Source: Sarcocystis neurona (Eukaryota > Apicomplexa > Conoidasida > Eucoccidiorida > Sarcocystidae). From it: 64,000 nucleotides of DNA. The notes below the pieces were generated by a model. It saw only the letters and a list, made by a program, of their open reading frames with translations, had not been told where the DNA came from and did not search any database. The translations under genes and the position numbers were made by a program. The DNA lies in the NCBI GenBank assembly GCA_000727475.1, contig KL647304.1, positions 1,192,231-1,256,230 of the forward strand, in the 5' to 3' direction. This document shows, one piece after another, positions 15,601-51,163 of this stretch (position 1 is its first letter; the number at the start of each line of letters is the position of its first letter).

Positions 15601-16637
15601 TACTTGAGGCATGCACGCAGTGCCTGCATCTGGCTCTCATTACATACTTTCTCTAACGAATGCAGCAGCGGCGGCGGAATACTAAAGTACTTCTCCTCCT
15701 CCTTTTCTTTCTTTCCTCCTTCTGCTGTTCCTTTCCCTTCTTCTCGTTTCGCTGCTTCTGCTGCTGTTGCTTCTTCTTTTCCTGTCGACTGCTGCGGGGC
15801 CTTACCCCCTCGCAGCTCCCCTCGTGTCTCTCTGTCTGCTGCACCGCTCGCTGCTGCCTGTCCTTCTGCCCCTCCGCCTTCCTCTGCGTTCGGTTTCTTC
15901 AGGTGACGAGCATTCACTTCTCTCTCACGCACTGCAGCTTCGTTCGTTCCTGCCTCCGGTCGCTTCGCCTGAGCTGCTGCGGCGTTTTTCTCTTTCTCGT
16001 ATGTCGCTTTTTCAGCAGCGGGCGCGGGCTCTTTCCATTCTCCACCAGGCGCTTCGCAAGCCCGCCGCAGCCTTCTACATTCCGTCGAGAACGCATCGAC
16101 ACCATCTGCCAGTGAAGTCTGCGACTGCTGCCGCTGATGTGGAAGCGAAGACGACGAAGAGATCGCAGTGGCTGCATCAACACTTCCGCTCCCACTCTCC
16201 TGTTGATGCTGCTGCTGCTGACCAGTTGAGGAGGCTGCTTCTCGCGCTGATGCCTCTCGCTTTTTTTCTCCCTCTGCGGTGGAGCTGCTGAACATGTCAA
16301 CCTCTCCTGCGCCACTCAGAGCAGAATCCCCGGCAGGCGTTCTACCCCCGCTGCCGCTCGGTGCAGCGTCCTTTTCGTCGAGAGACATACTGCTGTTCTT
16401 CGCACACAGCAACTCGCTAATCAGGTGGAGATCCGGAAGTGACATCAGCGCCTGCATTAGACCCAGCACACTCCCGTCACTCGAAGCAGTTCACGAGAGT
16501 GACACACATCTACGTAAATTTATCTTTCCACTCCTGTGTGCGTACACACTCGTACGCATAAACGTGCGCAAGTACACATATATGCAGATGTATACACATG
16601 AAGTATATACAAACATACACGGCGACGCCTAAATATG

Positions 16638-16668
<31 letters not shown>

Positions 16669-19600
16669 TTGTAGAGGGAATTGTATATAGAGATGGACAC
16701 AAACGTCTTTAAGAGACAATCCTTAGTTCTGCAGCACGCGGCCCGTGCAGTACAGCAGCGCGGAGAAGAAAACAGAGAACATCAAGGATCGTATATACAT
16801 ATATACGTGCGTGATACACTGAGGCACGCAGATTTTCGACAGACGGTGATGTAATGAGAGAGCAGAAGACGCGTTTCTTCGCTCTGTTTGGACACATCCG
16901 CTCCCTGTGACTTTCACTTGCCAGATCTACCCACACACCCATATCCAAACGTTCACATGCGTGGATACGCAGGTCTTGCTGCATTCCTTTCGGAGAGGGG
17001 ACCTACCGAAAATACAGACGGAGAGGCACACACACATACACAGACACGCAGCCGCATACCGTTGAAGATATGTAAGCAAATGAAAGAGACGGGCATGGAA
17101 TTGCGCGCAGACGCGCTTGGAGGCTGCTTCTCGGCCGAATTTTGCAGTGCAGATACCTGATATTCACGGTGCATCGAGGTGAGATTCATGATCCGTCTGA
17201 CATTCCACACGGGCTTCCCATCTCTGCAGAGGTATCGGACAATTGCTTTGAGTCTGTCTCGCTGTCTTTCGCGTCTCTGCAAAAGTAGCTGCCGTCGGAG
17301 CTCTTCTCTCTGTTCTCCTTTTTCTGCTGCGGCTCGTGCCATGTCTTCTGCTGCGGCGGCTGCTTCTGCTGCGTGCATGCGTTTGTCACCCGCACCCACT
17401 GCCGCGCCTGCTGCTGCCGCCGCCGCGGCTGCTTCTCGTGCTTCCTTCCGCTGCTGCCGCAGAAGGTCTCGGCTGCGCCAGTACACGTTTTTCTCTTCCC
17501 AGAGTTGCGCGGGATTGATGACGCGCAGCACCAGTGAGGAGGAAGAAGAATACGAAGAAACAGACGACGGAGAGGAAGTCTGCCCTGGCCCGCACGAGAC
17601 TACTACTTCTCCTTGTGAAGATTTATTGACGACGCGTTGCACAATCCCCAGCAAATGGATCTGTTGCTGCAGAGCTGCTGTGATAGCGCCTCCCGCATCA
17701 CTCGCAGCCTCCTTTGCTGACAGGAAGGGTAGAAACACGGACAAAGATGAGACGAACAGCAAGAGCTGAGTAAACGCTGGAAAGATCAAAAAGGCAGGGA
17801 GAGGCAGAAGAGAAAGCGGCAAAAAGGGAAGGAAGGAGAAAAATGGATTCAGAACTGGGGGCAGCAACAGAAGAAGTGAGAACCGGCGAAAGCGCCGGAG
17901 CCGGAAGGTAGAAGAAAAATTTGAAATAGAGAAACAAAGAGGACGGACACTCAAAGAGGGTCGGAGACGATGAACCAAAGGCACAGAGAAGAAGGCACAG
18001 ACGGACAGAAAATGAAAAGAAAAAGAGAGACCTGGGGAAAATGATGGCGCCCGCAGGACAGATCACGAGAAGAAGGTGAAGCAACTGGCGACCAGTTAGA
18101 AAATGCAATTTCCCCCCGGAAAACTCACCAGAAGCACACAGAGCACTCTTCAACGAAGCAGGTGGCCCTTCCTCGCCCAAGTGTCCAACTCCTGCCGCAT
18201 CCCGCTGGTGCTGTTCCGCCACAGCTGACTCCGATCGCTGCTGCTGCTGGTCCTGCTCCTGCAGTTGTCCTGCGGGCTGCTGCTCCCCTTGCTGCTCATC
18301 CAGAGAGGCTGTGTTGCCTGCAATGGAAGGGTGCGACAGCAGTACTAAGTCATTGTACGTGTACACAGACGCTGCTGGCTCTCCATCCCCTGCAGAAAAG
18401 TGCAGCCGCTCCAAGCTGAGCGACAAATCTCCGCCTTCGTCGAGTTTCATCTGCACCTGAGAGATTCCCCGTCCCGACGCACGCACACACCCACACGCAG
18501 ACCGAAGACATAAAAGCGCAGACGTACTCGGGGGGGCTGCAGGGGGTATACACCTGCGAACGAATCCGCTAACTGGCAGAAATTTATGTCTCTGTGCACG
18601 CGTATAAATATACATATATACATATATATATATACATATATATTCACACCGGGGACATTAGACACAGACACGGATTACATCAACTGAAATACCTCAAAAA
18701 GTGCAGAGTGCGCCTCCGCAGTACGTAAACACATACGCACATATATATATATATATATGTTTACAGACGTAGCTATCTATCTACCCACATATGTATATGT
18801 ATATATATATATATGTGCAATACGTTCGTTTACATGCGTAGCTAGTTATTCACGGTGGAACGCCTTTGCCAAAAGAGTTTTTCGCTGGACCTTCAAAAAA
18901 GCACCTACACAGAACGATGAGGTGTCGCGTTGTGCCCCTACGGGCGCACGTACATCTGATCGCTGACGCAGGTGTGCTCCGAAGAAACACCCTCGATTTC
19001 TTTACACGGGGCAACTGTTCAAGAAAGCAGTACACTAGTTCCTGGATGTCGGTGCTGCGCTTGTGCGCCTCTCCATGGAAAAAACCAGGGAAGATACAAA
19101 AAGTGGGAAAAGATACATAGAAGCGCCTCGTCTTCACACGGCAGAACAGAGCCCATCCGATGCGATTCAGCAGCTGGCTCCTGTTGATGCAAGCATATGA
19201 AACGCCAACAGTGTACCGCTCGCCTTGGAGATCTCACGTATTTAGTCTTTCATTCTGCGACGCCAGGATTTCCCTGCTTTACAGCGACGTAACGGTGACG
19301 CGAACATTTCCATATTACGCAGAGACACATGCTTCCGAAGGCACATGTGCGTGCGCCAAACATTCTACCAGTGTCTCAACCTAGCAGCCTGCTGTTGCCA
19401 GATTCGACCACAACCACGATGTCTTCTGCAGAAATCATTGCCTTCTTTTTCGTCTACGTACGTGCTTGAGCTAACCGAGTGAACTCGCACAGTTTGAGAT
19501 CTCGAAACAGAAAAGGGCACTTCTACCTGTGCACAAAACATTTGTTTTTACCAGTGACCGTCTCACCACGTCCTTTCCCTCAAAAGCAAAGAGAACGACC

Positions 19601-21257
19601 TCTCCACGTATGTAGACGTGTACGTGAATCTTCCCCTCTCTCAGTATTACCGGTCTTGACATGTTGTTCTCTCACTCTTTAAGGCACTATGTGTTAACTC
19701 TTTGTGAACAATGCGAGAGAAGCACGGAGAAAGACAGAAACACAGGCGTAGCAGAAATGTATATCGGTGTGTAGCTCGGATGAGGACACCCACTTGACAA
19801 CTGCTGGACTTCGTTACCTGGGCACACATCTCCGGGACGCCCATTTCGAGTTTCTTTGAGCGTTGAATGGCCTGCTTCGCCTCCTGCAGAAACAACGGGA
19901 AAAATATATCCACGTAGTGCTCGACAGAAGAGAAATTTGTGGGCACTGGCTGCAGGTGTCGAGTCGAGAACTCGTCATCACTATCGTCCTCTTCTTCTGC
20001 TGCTGTCACACCCTCAGGCAGCTCTTCGATTTCTTCAGCAAGCGCAGACGGCGCTGAAGAAGAGCTACTACTTTCTCCGTGAGTTCCTTCTGTTGAAGAG
20101 ACGTTCTCCGTTAAACCGGAGCCGCCAACTCTTTTTGCGCAGACCCCTTCCGCACGATTGGAAGAAGTGTCCTGTTTCGAACTTAGAACGCCTTCTGCAG
20201 AAACACCGCTCAGCGCAGAACCCGTTCCTCCCGCACTTTCCTTCTCATTCCTGGTATCACCTGCTCCAATAGAAGTGCTTGCATCTGCCAAAGTCTCCCC
20301 TGCATTTTGCTCTTTCGCAGTCACTTCTTGTTCCTGCGGTTTCGGAAGTGTAGCGCACACATGCGCATCCGAAGCCTTTTCGCCATCAGCCCCGCCTGTT
20401 CCCTCCGCCGAAGAGTGGTCAGCAACGGCGGCTGGTGCACTGTATGCGACCGCACCTGTTCGTGTTACGGCCTTCTTCAAGAACTCTTCAGCTGGCTTTA
20501 GACTTGCCGCCGAAGACTCACTTGCACGAAGAGAAACGCCTGCTGCCGTTTGGGACGCGTTTTTTGAACTCCAGCTGGTTGCTGAAAGAGAGCCATCCGG
20601 TGGCACGACTCCGCTCCCAGCAGAACATCTGTCCCCTGCAGGAGAATCCGTCGGAGGAGAAGAGGAACCATCCGCTGCCTTGGAGACATGTGATGGGAGA
20701 GAGGATCCGTCTGACGCAGAGGAGTTACACGGAGAAGGAGAAGGAGAACGCGGAGAGCTGCCTCTCGCAGGAGAACCACTCGGCACAGAAGCGTCTCCGG
20801 GTTGGTTGAAAATGGCCTCATCACGGACGTCTTCGAAAAAGTCGAGACCCAAAATGATGCGGTCGAAGGGACGCAAACTCGGAAGCTGTGTTTCATGGTC
20901 GAGCCGCCGCAGACGCCGCAGAAAATTCCTTCTAGCCCGCGAAGTCGCTTCTGCAGAAGAGACAGAAGCAGGAAGTGGGTGTCGCCGGGGGACAAACGGC
21001 TGAAGTCGCGGAGAGCGCGGGGATGAACCCGTCGCAGGGGAGCCGGAGGAGTCCGCGAAGGAAGAACATGAAGAAGAAGAAAAAGAGGAAGAAGAAGAAG
21101 AAGAAGAGGATGAGGCGAGCGTTGCCGGAGAAAACGAAGAAGAGAGCGGATCAGACAACGGAAGCGGGATATCGGCTAGGAGCGGATTGGGGAAGGGTGG
21201 ATATTTTGACACGAGACACGGGCTGCTGCCGCTACCGTGGCTAGAATGTCTCGACAT
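1..21257 (-). CDS. SEN1/senataxin-like superfamily 1 RNA/DNA helicase, 3' end beyond the window
   Basis: This gene encodes a nuclear ATP-dependent helicase of the SEN1/SETX family, whose members unwind RNA:DNA hybrids and act in transcription termination and RNA processing. Eleven exons were assembled, 5' to 3': 21257-19818, 18456-18129, 17716-17157, 16451-15389, 13487-13338, 12361-12229, 10494-10374, 8913-8800, 6614-6495, 4299-4186 and 225-1. Every junction is GT-AG and all phases agree. Motifs in order (residue numbers from this model): REYQAL about 773, Walker A GPPGTGKTT about 1068, motif Ia CAPSNAAIDEI about 1227, VGPNVRPDL about 1267, motif II DEASQ about 1339, motif III GDPRQLPAT about 1364, and FERL...QYRMHP about 1404. 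Motifs V and VI and the C terminus lie past the left edge. The first ATG of the open frame, at 21257, was taken as the start. A further in-frame exon between 8800 and 6614 is possible because the family usually has a longer linker there. Family assignment is firm; it could be a Sen1 paralogue rather than the orthologue. Confidence 0.93.
226..4185 (-). repeat. Helicase intron 10, about 4 kb of AT/CA/ACAT microsatellite
   Basis: This is almost pure simple-sequence DNA: ACAC/ACAT tracts at about 258-340, a TG run at 540-564, many short ATATAT and ACATATATGT clusters, and a 32-base AT run at 2662-2693. Long Tyr/Ile/Cys/Val-rich open frames here come from the scarcity of stop codons in TAC/ATA/CAC repeats and are not genes. 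I see no conserved coding segment. Confidence 0.85.
5263..5610. repeat. 37-bp minisatellite, about nine units, in helicase intron 9
   Basis: Units start at 5263, 5300, 5337, 5374, 5411, 5448, 5485, 5522 and 5559, each exactly 37 bases, followed by a partial unit to about 5610. The consensus runs GTGTACAGACACC, then GAGATCATCA, then AGGTGCTTCCCG. Two subtypes recur (GTGTACAGACACC versus GTGTAACGACACC starts). The array lies between helicase exons 9 and 10. Confidence 0.92.
6615..8799 (-). other. Helicase intron 8
   Basis: The intron is purine-rich on the plus strand, hence pyrimidine-rich on the transcribed sense strand, at about 6650-7650. TATA/CATATA and TCCATATCCA repeats lie at about 7800-8040. 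An additional in-frame exon could be hidden here because the family linker before the VVCATLS block looks short, but I could not single one out. Confidence 0.5.
8800..10494 (-). CDS. SEN1-like helicase exons 7 and 8: motif Ia region
   Basis: Exon 7 (10494-10374) reads SRVLVCAPSNAAIDEIVKRL, the motif Ia block of SEN1/UPF1 helicases, and continues to a donor GTAAGA. Exon 8 (8913-8800, exactly 38 codons) reads VVRVGPNVRPDLVRYSLEHL, matching the VRIGP block that follows in the family. Both are surrounded by microsatellite-rich introns. Exon 8 ends at GTGAGT. Confidence 0.92.
8914..12228 (-). repeat. Helicase introns 6 and 7 with CTG (sense) and ACATAT repeats
   Basis: Flanking exon 7 (10374-10494) are two large introns. 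The plus strand shows dense CAG/GCA trinucleotides at about 8930-9220, so the transcript carries CTG/TGC. ACATATAT-type tracts lie at about 9600-9900, 10680-10720, 11100-11200, 11400-11460 and 11640-11720. No recognisable coding segment was found apart from exon 7. Confidence 0.75.
12229..13487 (-). CDS. SEN1-like helicase exons 5 and 6: insert between motifs I and Ia
   Basis: Exon 5 (13487-13338, 150 bases) encodes a charged segment including FLDERQQEDCRRLLEAQPW and ends at donor GTAAGA. Exon 6 (12361-12229, 133 bases) encodes NYTPWSDLLECSFEDLELP and ends before donor GTAGGG. They were chosen because they are the only exons I found whose phases (2-in/1-out and 2-in/2-out) bridge exon 4 to exon 7 and keep VLVCAPSNAAIDEI in frame. 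The protein sequence here is not conserved enough to prove the choice; cDNA would settle it. Confidence 0.7.
13488..15388 (-). repeat. Helicase intron 4 with CAG (plus strand) cluster
   Basis: The stretch 14640-15260 is rich in CAG/GCA triplets on the plus strand (CTG on the transcript) and gives several overlapping open frames of Leu/Cys/Ala. ATACATAT repeats occur at about 13780-13880 and 14030-14130. None of the frames keeps the helicase reading phase with a family motif, so the region is treated as intronic. Confidence 0.7.
15389..16451 (-). CDS. SEN1-like helicase exon 4: Q-like motif and Walker A
   Basis: This 1063-base exon begins at an acceptor TAATGCAG and ends at a strong donor GTAAGT (15388-15383). 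It starts with ALMSLPDLHLISELL, continues through a long Ala/Glu/Lys/Gln low-complexity insert, and then gives LEKVCNESQMQALRACL and IQGPPGTGKTTTILALLS. The ESQMQAL and GPPGTGKTT segments are motifs Q and I of UPF1-like helicases. A Ser/Lys/Ala-rich tail follows Walker A, where many SEN1 proteins also carry an insertion. Confidence 0.93.
17157..18456 (-). CDS. SEN1-like helicase exons 2 and 3: pre-core region
   Basis: Exon 2 (18456-18129) carries YTYNDLVLLS, the NDLVLL signature seen before the SEN1 helicase core, followed by a Gln-rich run. Exon 3 (17716-17157) contains LRVINPAQLWEEKNVY, a long Ala-rich charged segment and NLTSMHREYQ at its end. Splicing to exon 4 creates the family-typical REYQAL. 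The Ala run is encoded by CAG-family repeats read on the sense strand. Intron 2 (18128-17717, 412 bases) is short compared with the downstream introns. Confidence 0.88.
19818..21257 (-). CDS. SEN1-like helicase exon 1: low-complexity N terminus
   Basis: This exon has 480 codons from ATG at 21257 to a donor GTAACG at 19817. Most of it is a Ser/Ala/Glu-rich disordered region with a poly-Ser run near residues 49-64. The last about 45 residues become ordered (NFSSVEHYVDIFFPLFLQEA). This matches the segment before the helicase core in SEN1 proteins, where a Y..IF.PL...E pattern is typical. The exon ends in phase 0 and joins the next exon at 18456 in phase 0. Confidence 0.85.
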
Positions 21258-24252
21258 TGCGAAAAATGTGGGAAGACTGCGTACGTTTTAGAGAGTATTT
21301 TTAAAAGCCTGACAGAAGCGTGAGAAAAGAAAGTAGCCTTGATCGTAGGCGCTGCAGCTTGGCACTTATCATGAAGAATAGGGGTTTACGGCACGTGTGC
21401 ACGGTTCAATGTGCAAGGAGGAACTGGAGAGAAGACGAGAAGAAAACTAACAGAGAGCATCAGGGAAGGTGAAGCAGCAGACGAAAATACAGGATGTCAC
21501 GGAAGGTGTACAAAGGGGAATAGGCGAAGGGAACCGAGGCCGTCATGGACGCTCTTTGGCCAGAGCGGCCAGGTCACGTGCGCCCTTTTCCCGCCTTTTC
21601 GACGGAAAGCGAACAAAAAAAGGTTCTAAGTCATTAGTCACCTACTTTAGTGCAAAAAAAATGCCACGCAGAAACGACAGTTTGAGAGAATCTACCTCGG
21701 GCTCCGAGCAGGGGCCGCCCATACACCGGGACCACAGTGTCTGTACACTTAAAAATGTACCTTTACTTCAGAGATTCAGGCCGCCGGCGGATGAGAATCT
21801 CCCGGCAGTCGAGCTGCAAAGCCATATATGCTACTAAACGTCATAAACACGATGAGGACCCAAGGACACCCTCGCTCCGTCCTGACATCCCGTGCTCCTC
21901 TCACGCATCGCTGCATCCCGTATCAGCCCACATCAGGACATAGGCAAGCAGTCCGTGTTTCCTCGGGGGCCTGCAGCTGTTCTCCGACGGCTTCGACACT
22001 CGAGCCAGAGAAGAAGAATTGGGAAGTGACTTGTTGTGGATCGGATGTTCCACTGGCACGGACCAAATTGGACAGCGAGTGTACACAGCAAACAGTGGAG
22101 GCCTGAACGACAAGATAGCCGCCTGTCAAGCGGAAGATGTGGCGTTGCAAGCTCAAAGAGGAGCGGGAAATAACTTTGTGAGATTGGCCGTGCTGGTTCT
22201 GAAGTGCCACCAGCTAAAGGCAGGTCGACAAAAATACGTCAGCTCCCACGCCCAGCACACTGAACAGATTCCGCCGTTCACGACGCGCAGGAGATGTGAC
22301 TTAACAACACGACTACCGTGTGGACAAAGGCTGCGCTCGCCAGCTAAATCGACCTGTTGCAGCAGGAAACAGCAAGGACGCGTTGACGCAGACCTGCGCG
22401 CAGCTCGTAGTGCTTGGAGAAAAGCCAGTGACTCTTCATCGCTGAACACTTTTGCAAAGCATGCTCTGCTTGCTGGTTGCATGCGACCGGGTTACATGTG
22501 GCTTCCCATCTCCTGCAGGCCCCCCGTGCATGTGCAACTGACGCGTCTGCGGCGCTCATTGTTGCTCGTCCTTCCTCTCCTTTACCACTGTGCTGGTGTA
22601 CAAATGGACTTCCTGGATCAGTTGACACGAAAGACATACTTGATTACGGCGGGTTACACGTGTGTAGCCGAAATACTTTCTGTTCTAATGTCGCACGTGA
22701 AACTTACACCGGCATAATTTTGACTCCTTTGAAGGACGTCGCTTTCGCGAGAGTACTGATTTAGTTGGTGAAAACATTGGTCGCGACACTCGTTTTGATC
22801 AAGGAATCGTTCTGCCCAGTATACGAAGCGACTGCTTCCACCGTGTCGCGTCGGGAGAGAGCAGATGACATTCCGCAGGCTCATCAGGTGAACGCATACT
22901 CTTCTTGCGAAAGACTTTCTTCTTCGATAAACCAAGTCAAATTATGTGAGAAGACTTCTGCAGCGTATATCTGTATTGAAGAGCTCCCTTTCTACGGACA
23001 AAAATAAAGGTACACAAAAGCTGTCCCTGGCGGAGGACAAGCCAACGGATTTCCTACAGCTGTGGAAGGGGACCGGGACTCTTACCGCGGTAGATTTCAC
23101 CTCGAGCTCAGTGGTACAGTGCCCCGTCAAAATGTGTAAAATCACTGCTGTTTTGTCGTCGTTCTTTGATATAACAATGTCTTAATGACTGTTTTCTGTC
23201 CTCTGTGGTCGCGATTTCTCCGCGTGTAACAAAGTGCGTTTCCGATGGTACTTTTCTCCTCCCAACTATAGGAAGACCACTGTAACATATGTGTCCTGCT
23301 CTTCGTCAGAGTCTGTCTCTCTCCAAAGTTTCCTGTCGACACACAAGTGGCAGGTGCAAAAGTCTCCGTTCATCTGTACTCCCTTCTAGCATCCTTTACG
23401 CCTTCTCCCACCTCTGGAGCGGTTCGTGCTCCATTCAGACATCTTTCTTGAGTTTGTAAGAAGTTTCCTATCTGATTCCAGCATCCGCAGGTGCACCAAT
23501 CTGAACAAAGAAGACAGGCGGGCGGTTCTCCTTTTCCTGCGGTTAAAGACAACGTTCATTTTCTTTTTGTGCCGCACGTAAACGCACGTAATCACGCGTT
23601 TGTTTCGTGCTTCTACCGTGTGCAGTCGAGCGTTATCAGTGCATTTCCCTTCTTCATTCGTGTCCTAGCACACCCTTGCATAATATTTGTATATCTCTAT
23701 ACAAGGCAGGGGTATACTTGTCTACAAAATATTTTTCTATGCGTTTTATACATACTTCCACCTGCGCATGAGAAGGAACACTGCCCTGTATACATTTTCA
23801 GGTCAGAGTAGTATGCGGATCTACCGGACGTGTGCAGAAGAAACACAATCACCAGCTTCCGAGGAGAGCTTCGTTGATCTCAACATCGTGACACTTGTCA
23901 CTTTTAAATCCAGATATGCACACGTGTATGCGCACGTTTCCGTCCCCGGTCTTGCTTCAAAGAAGATTCATTTTCCAAGCAGCGAATCACCGCATTACCG
24001 TCTGTCACCGATGGGGCAGCCTCTTGCTGCGGCGGCACAGCTGCTGTTGCTGTAACAGTTGTGTCCAGCAGCAGGCTTGTTCAGGTCCCTTCCTCGTCCT
24101 GCACCGCTGTGGCGGCTCCATCATTTTCAGCGCCGCTGCCCGTCGGATTCTCTCGTTACCGCGCGCTGCTGAGGCTGCTGCCTCTTTGCGCGGGACTGCA
24201 CCTGGTACGTGCCCCTCGCGAATGCCGCTGCTGCCCCTGCTTTCACTCCGCC
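21258..24252. promoter_or_regulatory. Divergent upstream region between the helicase and the large plus-strand gene
   Basis: This region separates two genes transcribed away from each other, so it should hold both promoters and 5' UTRs. It is nearly free of microsatellites, unlike both flanks. Open frames exist, for example 22019-22717 on the plus strand (232 codons opening on a non-ATG TTG), but none has a recognisable domain. No TATA-like or other core element can be assigned with confidence. A 5' non-coding or short coding exon of the plus-strand gene may lie at 23490-24000. Confidence 0.5.
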
Positions 24253-49141
<24,889 letters not shown>

Positions 49142-50348
49142 GCATTTGTGTGCTATACCGTGGGTAAATGTAGATAAATTTCCTACCGTCATCGCACACG
49201 GCACGTAAACCCTGCCCGACAACCGTTTCTGCCACATTTTGGTGTGTCTACAATCTGCGTAAGTATCCGTGAAATGCTGTCATTCACGGGATGAGCATAC
49301 GCGGATCAGCAGAGTTCTCTGCATGTACAAGAAGACTGGAAGACACCGTCACAGACCACCTCAAGTCCTAGTTTCCTGCATGCAGCCGACTGGTGCAAAG
49401 ATTATTCTCCACGCAGTTTCGGCACGTGGTGGGAGACGCTTTTGGTATACAGGCAGAAAAGTACACTTTGTCGCAGTTTATTTTGGTCGGGGCTCAGTGA
49501 ACGTATGGGGCATAAAAAAGGAAAGAGCACCTTAATCTAATTTGTAGCTCTGTAGTCTACTACTTGCCTGCGTCTATGTTTCTGTTCGCATGTATACGTA
49601 TGCACGCGTAATCTTCAAACACTCTCGTACGAAACTCTGGGTGCGCATTATTTCTGTAGAAATTTGCGACGTCAACGAAATTTTTACAAACTATAACCGC
49701 TCCCGCGGATTCTCCCTTTCCTTGTGTCTCTACGCAGAGCTTCTCTGCAAGCGTTTTGCAAGTCCATTAAAAGCGGAAGCAGTCGCAGGGTGAACTAGGT
49801 CTTCTGAGGGGTGTGTGTTTGTGCGCAGGAAGGAAATGGCAGAAGAAATTCTATGCGTTGTATCAAGCATGAGGACAACGTGCCCACGGAGTCAGCTTTT
49901 TCCCTTATTGTCTCTCCTCAGCTGCTCATGCAGAAAACGCACGTCGCAGGCGCATGACTCTACCCTATGTAAATACGTGCAAGAATTTCGGCATCTATGT
50001 TATAAACGCTTAACGGCCTCGTCGAATTCTTCTGACTCCACTTTTACAGCTGAACTATGGGGGGCGTTGACGGCCTAGGCACGTAGTAGTTGTGAGCTGT
50101 CCCCTTGATTTGACTCTGACAATCGAATGTCTCTCATGTGTCGTCATTTGCTTCGGGTATATCTATCTGCCTAAAGCTTTCGGCCGTTCTATCTGTCTGA
50201 ATTTTTGGATTCCATTCTCCTTTTACCCGAGAGGACCGTTCTTTTATCTTTTTTGTCGGTGCCAACAGAAACTTGACCTTTCTCCTCTCTTTTTCATTTT
50301 CGGGGAAGAAGACGACCGGACTAAGTCAAGTATGTATCGGGCCGTTTT
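49142..50348. other. Convergent intergenic region
   Basis: This region lies between the stop of the large plus-strand gene and the stop of the transhydrogenase on the minus strand. It should hold both 3' UTRs and polyadenylation sites. It is largely repeat-free. Small open frames (for example 49269-49535 and 49815-50078) have no recognisable domain and are not called as genes. Confidence 0.6.
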
Positions 50349-51163
50349 TTAAGAAAGCTCGAACATTTGAATCATGCGGTGTGTGACGTAGAAGCCACCT
50401 GCAATGTGGTGCCTCCAGCCACATATTTTCATGCGAGCAAGAAAGCGGAAGGCAAGAAACCGTACCTGCAACATTGATTGATGCAAGAAATGTGGCACTC
50501 AAAGCACAGATTGCTGATCCCGTTAACAGAGAGGATCCGTACTCTGCGGAAGAAGGTGATTTGTTGTTGTAGTGAAAATCAGTTTTTCGGGAGAAATACT
50601 CGAACACTGACCTATCATAGAGCCGACGATGATAATCCCCGATAGCTGAAAGTCCGGACGATAACGTCGACATGGTGAAATAGTATGATCGTCTCTGTGT
50701 ACTCTAAATCATCCTCAATATCCTTCTCACCGCATTCGTTACGGACATGAGGGGCGTGTGCAATGCGGATGTAACCGACCAGACGCTGACGGCGATTTTT
50801 TAGCACTGTTGAATACTCTAAGCTGCATGCGCAGACGCATACAATCAATGCCCACCTGTAATAACCCACTATCAACGACAACGCGAAAAGTGTAAACTGG
50901 ATCAGTTCCAAGGTGTTTAGGGAGACTGAAGTCAAAGTGCATTAAGCGGAGATTGTAATGGAGGTGTCGTTTACCATAGTTCTTACCGCCAAGAAGACCA
51001 GTAAAACCCGCCGTGAGCAGCAAGCACATTGTGAAGAAGATATCGGATGTGACTAGTTGATCAATTAAAGCTTCTTCTTTGTAGATCGACGGACGGGGAG
51101 AGAGGCGCTTCGTCAGAGAAACTTGACGCCTTGGTGCGGGCTGAGGAGGAGACCACACCACGC
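50349..51163 (-). CDS. Transhydrogenase exons 19-24: alpha C-terminal membrane domain
   Basis: Six small exons (177, 70, 55, 34, 78 and 50 bases) encode [80 protein letters not shown] and finally [16 protein letters not shown] with TAA. The [13 protein letters not shown] and ASIN.AG..VT.RM..MF signatures are typical of the PntA membrane domain. The reading only works when all six are spliced; each alone is too short to be seen as a gene. Confidence 0.93.

Noticed and set aside
18850..19237. Minus-strand segments that could be an extra helicase exon between exon 1 and exon 2
   Set aside because: Three frames are partly open, but exon 1 joins exon 2 directly in phase 0 with a sensible product, so none is needed.
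22019..22717. 232-codon plus-strand open frame in the divergent intergenic region
   Set aside because: It begins on TTG, not ATG, has no recognisable domain and lies in a likely promoter/UTR region.
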